Assembly: GCA_963789885.1 (NCBI GenBank)
Contig: CAWBNB010000050.1
Span: 310,001-374,000 of the forward strand
Source: DATEDA01 sp963789885
GTDB lineage: Bacteria > Pseudomonadota > Gammaproteobacteria > Burkholderiales > SG8-39
Reading direction: 5' to 3'
Length of the DNA: 64,000 nucleotides
Shown here: positions 34,252-42,722 of the stretch, piece by piece
How the letters are laid out: the number at the start of each line of letters is the position of its first letter
Numbering within the stretch: position 1 is the stretch's first letter
Position numbers and translations under genes: made by a program
Notes under the pieces: generated by a model
Told to the model about the DNA's origin: nothing
The model's database searches: none
Seen by the model: only the letters and a program-made list of their open reading frames with translations

Positions 34252-35103
34252 ATGCAGCTCATCACCTGGAACATCCAGTGGGCCCGCGGTGCCGACAGCG
34301 TCGTCGACCCGGGGCGGATCATCCGCGTCTGCCGCGAGCTAGGGGACGCGGACGTGCTGTGCTTCCAGGAGGTGGGGCGCGGCTTCCCCGGGCTCGCCGG
34401 GAGCGGGGGCGGCGACTCGTTCGCGGCGCTTTCCGCGGAGCTCCCCGGCTGGACGGCGGTCGAAGGCATCGCGGTGGACACGGCCGGGCCGGGAGGAACG
34501 CGCCGGCAGTTCGGCGAGCTGATCCTCACCCGGCGGACGGTGCTCCAGGCGTTCCGCCATCTCCTGCCGTGGCCGGCCGACCCGAAGGTGCCGACGATGC
34601 AGCGCGTTGCACTCGAGGTCGTGATCGCCGGTGCTCGCGGCCCGCTGCGGGTGACGACCACACACCTGGAGTACTACTCGGCGCGGCAGCGCGCCGCCCA
34701 GGTCGAGCGGCTGCGCGACCTGCAGGCCGAGGCGGCATCGCACGCGGACGACCCGCAGTTCCCGGTGAAAGCGGGCGGCCCCTTCGAGACGCGTCCCCGG
34801 CCGCGGTCGGGCATCCTCACCGCGGACTTCAACCTGAAGCCCGAGGATCCGCTGTACGCTCGGCTGCAGGCGCCGATCGAGGGCAGCCCCGCGTATCGCG
34901 ACGCCTGGCGCCTCCGCCACGGCGCCACGCCGCACGCGCCGACGCTCGGCCTCTACGACAAGGTGCAGTGGCCGGGCGAACCGTTCGCCTGCGACTTCAT
35001 TTTCGTGACCGAGGATCTCGCGGCGCGGGTGGAGGAGGTGGTGGTCGACGGCGCGACGAAGGCGTCCGACCACCAGCCGGTGCTGCTGAAGCTCGGGGAG
35101 TGA
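34252..35103 (+). CDS. Endonuclease/exonuclease/phosphatase (EEP) family protein
   Basis: A 283-residue EEP-fold hydrolase. Family motifs: LITWNIQWARG at the N-terminus, CFQEVGRGF with the metal-binding glutamate, TTHLEYYSARQRAAQVERL, LTADFNLKPEDP and the C-terminal KASDHQPVLLKL with catalytic Asp-His. It probably cleaves a phosphodiester. There is no signal peptide, so it acts in the cytoplasm. Its position 28 bp after a glycerol-phosphate-type ABC importer suggests it processes an imported phosphodiester; this is inference. It converges on the kinase gene. Confidence 0.85.
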   Translation: MQLITWNIQWARGADSVVDPGRIIRVCRELGDADVLCFQEVGRGFPGLAGSGGGDSFAALSAELPGWTAVEGIAVDTAGPGGTRRQFGELILTRRTVLQAFRHLLPWPADPKVPTMQRVALEVVIAGARGPLRVTTTHLEYYSARQRAAQVERLRDLQAEAASHADDPQFPVKAGGPFETRPRPRSGILTADFNLKPEDPLYARLQAPIEGSPAYRDAWRLRHGATPHAPTLGLYDKVQWPGEPFACDFIFVTEDLAARVEEVVVDGATKASDHQPVLLKLGE

Positions 35104-35125
35104 GTCGAGCGAGCGCCGGGGCGCT

Positions 35126-36865
35126 TCAGTTCGTCGAGCCGGACTGCTGGTAGTTCGGCGCGCCGACGCGCAGCTCGTTGCGGACGCTCGTGATGCCGTC
35201 GACCGCGGCGGCGATCTTCTCCGCCTCGGCGATGTCCTCGCGCGACGGCACGACGCCGGTGAGCGTGGCCACGCCGCTGCGGACGGCGACCTGGATCCCG
35301 CCGCTCGCGTCCCAGAGGCGGCGGTTGAACTGCAGCTTGGCCTGGACCTTGGTCGTCAGCAGCTGGTCGCGCCAGAAGCCGCCCCGGGCCTCCGGCTTGG
35401 CAGGGGGCGGCGCAGCCGCGACCTCCGTGCGCGCGACGGCTGTCGGCTTCACCGGCTCGGGCTTCGGCGCCGGCGCAGGCGGCGGCGCAGTGGCAATCTT
35501 GCGTTCCGGCGACGGGGAAGCCGGTTTCACCGCGGCGGGCTGGGAAGCCGGTTTTGCCACGGGCTCGCGCTCCGGCTCGCGGGTGACCGCCGGCTCAGGC
35601 TTCGCCTCGGACTGAGCGGGCGTGGCCGCCGGGGTGGGCGCGACCGCCAGGGCGGGTGCGCTCGCAGGTTTGGCCGCCGACGGCGCGACGGCCGCCTGCG
35701 CGGCGGGCGCGGACCCGGGTGTGGGCCGCAACATCATGCCGACGCCCACGCCGAGCAGCGCGACGGCCGCGGCACCGGCGCCGACCAGCCAGAGCGTCCG
35801 GTGCGAAGGAGGCGGGGCGATGTTCTGCGTGTTCGCCTGCGTCCCGGCCCGGGTCCCGGAGGTTCGCATCCCACGCGTGTCGGTCGGCCCGCTCGTCCCG
35901 CCGCCGGTGGTTGATCCGAGCAGCCCGCCGGTCACGTCCGGGTGTGTGCGCGCCGACGGGTTGCTCGGCTCGAACAGCATGCCGACGCCGGTCGTCGGCT
36001 CGGCGATGATCGTTTCCTCCGAAACCGTCGCGGCCACCGGCTTCGCGTAGGCCTCGAGGATCGCGGCGCGGAACTCGTCGGCGGTCTGGAAGCGGTCCTC
36101 CGGCTTCTTCGCGAGCGCGCGCGTGATCACCGCGTTGTAGCGCTCCCAGCCGCGATCCGGCTCGGCCTCCGACGGCAGCGGCGGCTCGACGTGGCAGATC
36201 TTGTACGGGATGCTCTCGACCGACCCGGCGAACGGCCGCGCGCCAGTGAGGAGCTGGTACATCACGACGCCCGCGGCGAAGAGGTCGGCGCGCCGGTCGA
36301 CCTTGCCGCCGGAGTACTGCTCGGGCGCCATGTAGCCCGGCGAGCCCATCACCACGCCGGTCTGGGTGAGGGTGGAGGTGTCGATCCGCGCGATGCCGAA
36401 GTCCGCGATCTTCACCTTGCCGTTGGTCATGATGATCATGTTCGCCGGCTTGATGTCGCGGTGCCAGACGCCCTGGTCGTGCGCGTGCTGGAGGGCGTCG
36501 AGCAGCTGCACCATGACGCTGATCGCGTCGCGCTCGGCGAAGCGCGTGCCGCGGTTGAAGTACTCGCGCAGGCTGTTCCCCTGCACGAACTCCATCGCGA
36601 TGTAGGCGATCGAGCCCGACTCGCCGTAGTCGTACACGGCGACGATGCCCGGGTGCGACAGGCGGCCGGCGGCGCGCGCCTCGTTCTTGAAGCGCGCGAG
36701 CGCCATGCCGGCGCGGTCCTCCTCCTCGATCAGCTCCTTCCGGACGGTCTTGATCGCGACCGTGCGGTCGATGTCGGGGTCGAAGCCCTTGAACACCACG
36801 CCCATGGCGCCCTTGCCGAGCACCTCGACGATGTCGTATTTGCCGAGTCGTTCCGGCTGGGTCAT
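35126..36865 (-). CDS. Serine/threonine protein kinase with C-terminal BON domain
   Basis: A 579-residue protein. The Hanks-type kinase domain (about 9-270) has the glycine loop LGKGAMGVV, VAIK lysine at 39, HRDIKPANM with Asp137, DFG at 155-157 and an APE-like MAPEQ. A Thr/Gly-rich linker, one membrane helix (about 358-379) and an Ala/Pro/Lys-rich periplasmic spacer follow. Residues about 505-570 form a BON domain (RSGVATLTGVVPSREDIAEAEKIAAAV), usually a phospholipid or envelope-binding module. The arrangement suggests a kinase inside that senses the envelope outside. It lacks the PASTA repeats of the Gram-positive enzymes. Confidence 0.9.
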   Translation of the reverse strand: MTQPERLGKYDIVEVLGKGAMGVVFKGFDPDIDRTVAIKTVRKELIEEEDRAGMALARFKNEARAAGRLSHPGIVAVYDYGESGSIAYIAMEFVQGNSLREYFNRGTRFAERDAISVMVQLLDALQHAHDQGVWHRDIKPANMIIMTNGKVKIADFGIARIDTSTLTQTGVVMGSPGYMAPEQYSGGKVDRRADLFAAGVVMYQLLTGARPFAGSVESIPYKICHVEPPLPSEAEPDRGWERYNAVITRALAKKPEDRFQTADEFRAAILEAYAKPVAATVSEETIIAEPTTGVGMLFEPSNPSARTHPDVTGGLLGSTTGGGTSGPTDTRGMRTSGTRAGTQANTQNIAPPPSHRTLWLVGAGAAAVALLGVGVGMMLRPTPGSAPAAQAAVAPSAAKPASAPALAVAPTPAATPAQSEAKPEPAVTREPEREPVAKPASQPAAVKPASPSPERKIATAPPPAPAPKPEPVKPTAVARTEVAAAPPPAKPEARGGFWRDQLLTTKVQAKLQFNRRLWDASGGIQVAVRSGVATLTGVVPSREDIAEAEKIAAAVDGITSVRNELRVGAPNYQQSGSTN

Positions 36866-36965
36866 GGTTCGGGCGGTTTGTTCGCGGGTTGGCTCGCGAC
36901 TCTAGGCACGCGCGGGAAGGGCTGTCAATGCACCCCTCCCGGTCCCCCTGTCGAAGGGACGTCGT

Positions 36966-37696
36966 TCAGCCGGAGGCGCGGCGGCACACCGCCAGGATCT
37001 CGTCCACCTTGTCGGTGGCGATCACGCCCGGCGCGAGCTGGAGCTTCTTCTGGAATCGCACCGCGAGCGGCATGAAGACGTTTCCGTACCACCACATCGC
37101 CTGTTCGCGCCGGTGCGTCAGCCACCACATCCCGAGGTCGAGGAGGCGCGAGGATTCGGGCTTCATGCCGTAGACCGCGCTCCGCTCGATCGTGAAGCCG
37201 TGCTCGGCGAGCTTCGCGACGAGCCGCTCCGGCTCGTAGCGGCGGCGGTGGCCCACGAAGTCGTCGAACGCGGTCCACTGCGACGGGTGGAGCGGGACCG
37301 AGAGCAGGAGCGCGGCCCCCGGCGCGGCGACGCGCGCGAGCTCGGCGAGCGCGCCGTCCTCGTCGTCGACATGCTCGACGATGTCGAGCGCGCAGACGAG
37401 GTGGAATGCGCGGCTCGGGAAGGGCAGCGCGGACACGAGTCCGAGCACCGCGTGCGCGCCGCGTGCGCGGAGCTTGCCCACCGCCGGCGGGCTCATGTCC
37501 ACGAAGTAGGTGCCGTCGATCGGCAGCCGGGGGCGCAGCCCCGGCCCGACCTCGAGCCGCGCACCGCCGGCGGCGGCGAGCGCGCTGACCAGCGGCCAGG
37601 TGTTGAAGCGCTCGGGTCCGACGAGCCGTGCGTCGGTCCACATCGGGTCGTAGAAGCGGCGGTTCGCTTCGCGCGCGTCGACTTCGGCGGCCTCAT
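36966..37696 (-). CDS. Class I SAM-dependent methyltransferase (5' end disturbed by two extra bases)
   Basis: About 240 residues. Visible are GERF-type PERFNTWPL, motif I LEVGPGLRPRLP, motif DIVEHVDDEDGAL and PLHPSQWTAFDDFVGH, of the Methyltransf_11 class. In the frame of the domain there is no good start: only ATG 37643, which would cut off EANRRFYDP. If single extra C bases at about 37675 and 37671 are ignored, translation begins at ATG 37696, overlapping the stop of the repaired upstream gene (ATGA), and reads straight into EANRRFYDPMW. The substrate is unknown. Confidence 0.7.
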
Positions 37697-38131
37697 GGGC
37701 GACCCTCGCGATGCTTGCCGGGATCCGCAGCGGACGCGGGCCGATTATGCGGCGTGGCGTCGAGGAAGCACCCGGAGCCGTCGAAGATCTTCGTGCGAGC
37801 GACTGCGGAGCTGATCGCGCTGCCGAGGACGGAGCGCGAAGCGGACGACGACGTCGTCGGCGTCGAGGCCGGGTATCGCGTCGTCCTCGAACGTGACCAC
37901 CGCGTGATCCTCGAACAGCTCGAAGCTCTCGATGCCGCCGTAGCAGGCGTTCGCCTGGTCGTTCACCTCGACCTGGTAGCCGTCGAGACCGAGCTCGACG
38001 TCCTGCGGGTCGGGGGACTTCTCGCGCTGGAGGAGGAGGTAGCGCCGCGGGTTGAACTCGGCGTCGGCGAACGCGACGCGCCAGAGGTCGGCGTCCTCCT
38101 CGATCGACACGGCGGCCGCTGCGAACTCCAC
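37693..38131 (-). CDS. Imm10-like immunity-family protein, frameshifted near the C-terminus
   Basis: Reading as sequenced, the protein stops at 37745 with a basic, family-unlike tail. The N-terminal part (FADAEFNPRRYLLLQRE, GLDGYQVEVNDQANACYGGIESFEL) resembles Imm10-type immunity proteins as I remember them. Removing one base at about 37819 restores a tail (ARTKIFDGSGCFLDATPHNR) of family length, ending at 37693 in an ATGA overlap with the methyltransferase. Imm10 proteins neutralise polymorphic toxins, but no toxin gene is next to it. The assignment is by pattern only. Confidence 0.55.
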
Positions 38132-38151
38132 GCGTCAGCGCGCGGCGGCGG

Positions 38152-38571
38152 TCACGTAGGGCTGGGGAGCCGCGGCGGCGCAAACCGCTCGAGGACCTGC
38201 GCCAGCCGGACGGGATCGGCGGCGTGCAGCTTCTCGAGCACCGCGGTTGCCTGATCGACGAGCGACAGGTGCCGGTCGGCCTTCAGGGCCTCGATCTCGA
38301 GGTAGATCTCCTTCAGTCGCGCGAGCGACTCGCGTGCCTGCTCGGGCGCCACCGTGTCGTTGCCGATCGACCCGAGCAGGACCTCGGTGATCAGACCCAG
38401 CTGCCGCCCGTAGGAGGCGACGTTGAAGGCCTTGCTCTCCATCTCGCCGTCGCCGGCGTTCGGCGGGATCGCGCCGAAGAACCAGCTCGTGTTCGGCTCG
38501 ACCGTCTGCGATAGCGGGCCGCTGTAGGGAAGCTGGATGCGCGGCGCGAAAAACCAGAACCATGGAAACAT
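38152..38571 (-). CDS. Conserved hypothetical protein (MFPWFWFFAP N-terminus)
   Basis: A 139-residue protein with a tryptophan-rich start (MFPWFWFFAPRIQLPYSG), then SQTVEPNTSWFFGAIPPNAGDGEMESKA and an amphipathic helical second half (KEIYLEIEALKADRH). Similar proteins of unknown function occur in other proteobacteria. No signal peptide or catalytic motif is obvious. It lies 20 bp upstream of the Imm10-like gene and may be co-transcribed with it and the methyltransferase. Confidence 0.7.
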   Translation of the reverse strand: MFPWFWFFAPRIQLPYSGPLSQTVEPNTSWFFGAIPPNAGDGEMESKAFNVASYGRQLGLITEVLLGSIGNDTVAPEQARESLARLKEIYLEIEALKADRHLSLVDQATAVLEKLHAADPVRLAQVLERFAPPRLPSPT

Positions 38572-38795
38572 GAGAACCCTTCGGTGAACAATGACGTCGG
38601 TGCGGTAATCATAGCGCCGAACGCGGGTTCAGCCGCTCCCCCTCCGATGCAGAGTTCCTGCGGGTCCTTTACGAGATCGTAATCGACGATCTCGCGTTCG
38701 GGCGTCAAAGTAGTCAGCTCAACGTTCCGTAGGGTTGCTGGATTGCCCGGCGTCGAATGGCCGAACGCCTGGGCACTAACGAGAGGAGTCCGGGA

Positions 38796-39221
38796 ATGTC
38801 AGACCTCACCACGACCGAGAGAGCGGCGGCCGATGCGAATGGCGCGCTGATCAAGTCCGCCTACGACGCATTTTCCCGTGGCGACGTGCAGGGCGCGGTC
38901 GCCGCCTTTGCCGAAGACATCTTGTGGCACGTTCCCGGGCGCGGGCCGCTCTCGCGCGACTATCGAGGACGCGCAGAGGTGCTCGGCTTCTTCGGGCACT
39001 TCATGGAGCTTTCCGGCGGCACGTTCCGGCTGCAGGTCGACGACGTGCTGGCCAAGGGCGACCGCGTCGTCGTGCTCTGCACCGAGAGCGCCCGGCGGGG
39101 CGACCGCAGCTGGTCGTCGCCGCAGGTCCATGTCTGGACCATCAAGGACGGCAAGGCCACGGTCTTCCGCGAGTACGCGGGTGACCAGCAGGGCGAGGAC
39201 GAGTTTTGGTCCTCCCGGTGA
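38796..39221 (+). CDS. SnoaL-like / nuclear transport factor 2-fold protein
   Basis: A 141-residue protein starting at ATG 38796 behind GAGAGGAG. The NTF2 fold pattern is visible: LIKSAYDAFSRGDVQGAVAAFAEDILWHVPG, YRGRAEVLGFFGHF, and two beta strands DRVVVLCTES and VHVWTIKDGKATVFREY. Such proteins are small isomerases, dehydratases or ligand carriers; the substrate cannot be told. It stands alone between a divergent and a convergent gene. Confidence 0.8.
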   Translation: MSDLTTTERAAADANGALIKSAYDAFSRGDVQGAVAAFAEDILWHVPGRGPLSRDYRGRAEVLGFFGHFMELSGGTFRLQVDDVLAKGDRVVVLCTESARRGDRSWSSPQVHVWTIKDGKATVFREYAGDQQGEDEFWSSR

Positions 39222-39270
39222 GGGTGGTCGCACTCTCGTCCTGTTTCATTTTCGCCCCCGATGGCGATTG

Positions 39271-40347
39271 CTAATCTCCCTTGCGCGGGGCCGTGCGCAG
39301 CACTTCCGCCAGTTCCTGCTTCCAGAACTTCGCCTGGCCGGTAGTGCCGTGGCCGACGGTCTGCTCGCTCACCGGGATCAGCAGCACGCGGCCGTTCTTC
39401 ACTCGCTTGATCTCGCGGTCGAGCAAGCCCAGCTCGGGTGGGTTGCGCTCGTCGTCGGCGGAGTTGATCGCGAGCACCACCGCCTGGATCCGGTCGAGGC
39501 CCGGCGCGGGGTTGTAGTCGCGCGAGGCGTCCCACTGGTACAGGTGGTCGTTCGCGTCGCCGGGGAAGGGCGCCTTCAGCCGCTGGTCGAGGACCTGGTC
39601 GGCCTTCTCGCGCGTCGGCGCCGCCTTGTAGTGCCCCCAGTTCCCGCCGTTGGTGCCGATCGCGTAGAAGACGGAGGCGAACTGGAGGCTGCGCGGCTGC
39701 TTCGTGTAGTTGCCGCCCATCCACTCCGGGTCGTTGCGGATCGAATCGATGATGAGGCGGCGCATCAGCCAGTTGCGGCCGGACATCTCGGTGGGGAGCG
39801 AGGCCATCGGCACCGCGACGTCCATGAAGCCCGGATATTTCTGGGCCCACATCCAGACCTGCATGCCGCCCATCGAGTTCCCGAGCACCAGCCGCAGGTG
39901 CTTGACGCCCAGATGCTCGGTGACCAGCCGGTATTGCGCCACGACCATGTCGTCGTAGTTGTACCTCGGGAACTTGGCGCGCATGCCGTCCGACGGCCTG
40001 GACGATTTGCCGGTGCCGATCGCGTCCGGCAGGATGATGTAGTAGCGGCTCGCGTCGAGCGGCTGCCCGGGGCCGAAGAGCTCGCCGCCGAATGCGGGGC
40101 CGAGCATGCCGGTGCCCGAGCCGGTCGTGCCGTGCAGGATCACCACCGGCTCGCCGCTGGGCGCCCCGACGGTCGTGTAGTGGAGGCGGAGCTCGGGCAG
40201 GACCTCGCCGGTGTGAAAGCGGAAGTCGCGCACCACCCAGTCGCCCTCCTTCGGCGCAGGATAGTCGGCGGCGAGGGTCGGCAGGGCAGCGAGTGCATAC
40301 GCCAAGCCCAATGCTGCTGCCCGGGCGGCGAGTCTGACGGGTTTCAT
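39271..40347 (-). CDS. Secreted alpha/beta hydrolase of the homoserine acetyltransferase-like (MetX) family
   Basis: A 358-residue protein with a signal peptide (1-27, cleavage near ALPTLAADY), so it is exported. The fold shows oxyanion region HGTTGSG, nucleophile elbow LGNSMGG, an acid in INSADDERNPPE and a histidine in VGHGTTGQ. MetX itself is cytoplasmic, so this secreted paralogue is more likely a hydrolase or transferase of unknown substrate. GGAGGAG precedes the ATG. Confidence 0.82.
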   Translation of the reverse strand: MKPVRLAARAAALGLAYALAALPTLAADYPAPKEGDWVVRDFRFHTGEVLPELRLHYTTVGAPSGEPVVILHGTTGSGTGMLGPAFGGELFGPGQPLDASRYYIILPDAIGTGKSSRPSDGMRAKFPRYNYDDMVVAQYRLVTEHLGVKHLRLVLGNSMGGMQVWMWAQKYPGFMDVAVPMASLPTEMSGRNWLMRRLIIDSIRNDPEWMGGNYTKQPRSLQFASVFYAIGTNGGNWGHYKAAPTREKADQVLDQRLKAPFPGDANDHLYQWDASRDYNPAPGLDRIQAVVLAINSADDERNPPELGLLDREIKRVKNGRVLLIPVSEQTVGHGTTGQAKFWKQELAEVLRTAPRKGD

Positions 40348-40421
40348 GTCGGTTCTCCTCCGTTCGTTCGTTGCTTCTTGGTTCGTCCGTGCGCGGGGCA
40401 GCCTACGCCGAAACGGCGGCT

Positions 40422-41093
40422 TCAGTCGGCGATCACGAGCGCGAGCGTGAAGCCGTCGTAACCCTTGCTGCCGACGGTCTGGATCGCCGTGGCATTCACC
40501 CGCGGCTCGGCAGCCAGGAGCTCGTGAAAGCGACGGATGCCTTGCACGCTCGGGTCGGTGCTCGCGCGATCGACGACCGCGCCGTCGCGCACTGTGTTGT
40601 CGCCGACGATGACGGTCTCGCGGCGGGAGAGCTTCAACGCCCAGGCGAGGTACTCGGGGTTGTTCGGCTTGTCGGCGTCGATGAAGATCAGGTCGAAGGG
40701 CCCTAGACCTTCGGCGGCGAGCCGGGGCAGGGTCTCGAGCGCGGGGCCCAGGCGCAGCTCGACCGCGCCGGAGAGGCCGGCGCGGGCCAGGTTGGCGCGC
40801 GCGACCTCGGCGTGCTTCGGATCGGCTTCGAGCGTGACGAGTCGTCCGCCGGGCGGCAGCGCGCGGGCCAGCCAGATCGTGCTGTAGCCGGCCAGCGTGC
40901 CGATTTCGAGGATGTTGCGGGCGCCGCGGATTCGCGCCAGGAGATGGAGCAGCTTGCCCTGGTTGGGCGAAACGTCGTGGGGAGGGAGTCCGGCGGCGGC
41001 GCCCGATTCGAGCGCCGCGTCAAGGGCCGGATCGCGCGGGACGAACAGGTCGACGAGGTAGCGATCGACCTCGCGCCACTGGTCGAGGGTCAT
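40422..41093 (-). CDS. O-methyltransferase (family 3, COMT/CCoAOMT type)
   Basis: A 223-residue SAM-dependent enzyme. Motifs: ILEIGTLAGYSTIWLARALP (SAM site), LVTLEADPKHAEVARANLARAG, FDLIFIDADKPNNPEYL (divalent-metal aspartates) and VIVGDNTVRDG. It resembles bacterial catechol/caffeoyl-type O-methyltransferases. ATG 41093 is chosen over an in-frame TTG two codons upstream. It follows the cupin gene by 18 bp and is probably co-transcribed with it. Confidence 0.88.
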   Translation of the reverse strand: MTLDQWREVDRYLVDLFVPRDPALDAALESGAAAGLPPHDVSPNQGKLLHLLARIRGARNILEIGTLAGYSTIWLARALPPGGRLVTLEADPKHAEVARANLARAGLSGAVELRLGPALETLPRLAAEGLGPFDLIFIDADKPNNPEYLAWALKLSRRETVIVGDNTVRDGAVVDRASTDPSVQGIRRFHELLAAEPRVNATAIQTVGSKGYDGFTLALVIAD

Positions 41094-41111
41094 GGCCAAG
41101 TAGGGTTTCCC

Positions 41112-41549
41112 TCAGCGATCGGTGCGCTCCGCCGAGATGGGTCGCCGTTCCTGCAGGTTGAACCGATCCTCGTAGATCGGCCGGCCTCCCGTGGTCGGCC
41201 CCGGGTATTGCACGATGAGGATCTCGCCGCCGGTCTGCGTGTGGAATTCGTCTTCGTAGTGCGGATCCGGGTGGAAGATCATCGTCCCGGGGCCGCATTC
41301 CCGCCCGCCGATTTGGAACGTTCCTTCGAGGACGTACCAGACCTGCGCGAAGTCATGGTGGTGGAGCGGATGGTGCGCGCCCGGCTCCAGGCGCAGGATG
41401 CCCGCGTTGGGCTCGGTCGGACGTTCCTTCCGGGGATGAAACAGCATCTTCCCCGTCTCCCCCGGCCATCGGATCGTTTCCCATTCGAGCTCGTCGCGGT
41501 GACGCACTTCCATCGGCTGGTGGCGTGCAAGCTTCGGATCTGTGGCCAT
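41112..41549 (-). CDS. Cupin-domain protein
   Basis: A 145-residue single-cupin protein starting at ATG 41549 behind GGAGG. Cupin motif 1 is LEPGAHHPLHHHDFAQVWYVLEG, carrying the metal-binding histidines and glutamate; motif 2 is GPGTMIFHPDPHYEDE. It could be a small dioxygenase or isomerase, or a binding protein. It marks the left edge of the core-type DNA before the acquired region. Confidence 0.82.
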   Translation of the reverse strand: MATDPKLARHQPMEVRHRDELEWETIRWPGETGKMLFHPRKERPTEPNAGILRLEPGAHHPLHHHDFAQVWYVLEGTFQIGGRECGPGTMIFHPDPHYEDEFHTQTGGEILIVQYPGPTTGGRPIYEDRFNLQERRPISAERTDR

Positions 41550-41584
41550 GGAACCTCCTCCCGTCGTGCCAGACCTTCCGAGTG

Positions 41585-41745
41585 CCGCCGGGCGAATCCC
41601 GGAACTCGTAGGTAGCGTACTCCACACCTCGATCGCTGTGAAAGACGAGGCCCGCCGGTGGCCGACGGTTGGCGATCGCGCCGACCCGAAGCTCAGCGGA
41701 CGACGGCGTGTTGCATCGCCCATTTCCCCGACCACCAATCACATC
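41585..41745 (-). pseudogene. IS3-family transposase (OrfB) remnant
   Basis: Reading the minus strand, VVGEMGDA at about 41735-41712 matches the VVGWxMxxx segment of IS3-family transposases. After a frame change ANRRPPAGLVFHSDRGVEYA (about 41673-41614) matches the strand with the second catalytic Asp (HSDRG). Both ends are missing and the frame is broken, so it is a decayed fragment. No terminal inverted repeats were found. It fills most of the 366 bp gap between cupin and EthD-like genes; nothing else is seen there. Confidence 0.7.
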
Positions 41746-41915
41746 CAAGCAAAGCCTCCAGGGAGAAGCCGGGACCAGCAGCGAAGATTTCCGCAGCGAC
41801 CGACTACCGGATGTTCGCACGATGCTTGGCTTGAAAGCGCCATGTTGCGCCAAGCTAGCTCAAGGCGCACCATTTGTTCGCCGACCAACGGTACGAAAAT
41901 ACACGGAGACAGATC

Positions 41916-42236
41916 ATGATCAAAGTCAGCGTGATGTACCCGAATACGCCTGGTGCTCGATTCAACCATGAGTACTACCGCGACAAGCACATGCCTCTGG
42001 TGAAGAGTCGTATGGGCGACAACTGCAAGTACTACACAGTTGACAAAGGCCTTGCTGGTGGAGCTCCGGGCGCGCCCGCGACCTACGTCGCCATGTGCCA
42101 CATCTTCTGCGATTCCGTCGAGGCGTTTCAGGCTGGCTTTGGTCCGCACGCCAAGGAAATCATGGCCGACATTCCGAAATACACGGATCTCTCGCCAGTG
42201 ATCCAAATCAGCGAAGTCATAGTCGGAAAGAGCTGA
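41916..42236 (+). CDS. EthD-domain protein
   Basis: A 106-residue small ferredoxin-like alpha/beta-barrel protein of the EthD type. It begins MIKVSVMYPNTPGARFNHEYYRDKHMPLV, the usual family opening with the conserved YYxxxH. Members are found in ether-degradation clusters and elsewhere with unknown roles. GC is lower than in neighbouring core genes, and the gene lies between an IS remnant and the integron-like cassettes, in the opposite direction to those cassettes. The ATG follows CGGAGAC. Confidence 0.85.
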   Translation: MIKVSVMYPNTPGARFNHEYYRDKHMPLVKSRMGDNCKYYTVDKGLAGGAPGAPATYVAMCHIFCDSVEAFQAGFGPHAKEIMADIPKYTDLSPVIQISEVIVGKS

Positions 42237-42291
42237 CTTGGAACTCGGCCCGAATCCGCGCCAGCTCCAGCAACTCGCGTGAAGCCCCATT

Positions 42292-42678
42292 CTAGGGCCG
42301 GCGGGCGTAGCTCACCGTCAAGGCTTCCCATACGTGTCCGTCAGGCTCGTTCCAGTACACGATGCGGCCGCCGTGCTGCGTGTTGACCTGCATGTCTACC
42401 GGACCGTGCGGGGTACTTCTGTACTCGATGCCGCGGGCCCTGATTCTTGTCACGATGGCGTCGAACTCGGCCTCGCTCACTCGAAAGCAATAGTGTTGTA
42501 CGGGAAAGGGGCCATCGGCTTGGTCGAAGTCGAGGGTCAAGCCGGCGTTCACATAGACAGGGCAGAATGGACCCGCTCCCGACTCCGCCCAAGGGACGCC
42601 GAGGAGGGTGGCAAGCAATTCCGCCGCGGCCTTCCTGTCGCGCGATGGAACTATCGCGTGGTCGAGTTCAACGCTCAT
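42292..42678 (-). CDS. VOC (glyoxalase/bleomycin-resistance) family protein, probable cassette gene
   Basis: A 128-residue vicinal-oxygen-chelate protein. It starts MSVELDHAIVPSRDRKAAAELLATLLGV, and has HYCFRVSEAEFDAIVTRI and a C-terminal GRIVYWNEPDGHVWEALT with the metal-ligand glutamate. Such proteins may bind or modify toxic small molecules. It follows attC-like site 42723-42815 on the minus strand, which would make it the fourth cassette of the array. No attC is seen after its stop; the 55 bp to the convergent EthD-like gene hold nothing recognisable. Confidence 0.85.
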   Translation of the reverse strand: MSVELDHAIVPSRDRKAAAELLATLLGVPWAESGAGPFCPVYVNAGLTLDFDQADGPFPVQHYCFRVSEAEFDAIVTRIRARGIEYRSTPHGPVDMQVNTQHGGRIVYWNEPDGHVWEALTVSYARRP

Positions 42679-42722
42679 CGCGGATACCCGTGTCGCGAGC
42701 AATGGGTAAGTTGAGTCGTGAC

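Noticed and set aside
38391..38708. Small minus-strand frame upstream of and overlapping the hypothetical gene at 38152-38571
   Set aside because: It overlaps the start of the better-supported conserved gene in another frame, and its second half is out-of-frame translation of that gene. The 224 bp between 38572 and 38795 otherwise hold no recognisable feature.
42237..42291. An attC after the VOC gene
   Set aside because: No RYYYAAC/GTTRRRY pair is found in the 55 bp to the convergent EthD-like gene, so the last cassette seems truncated or not a cassette.
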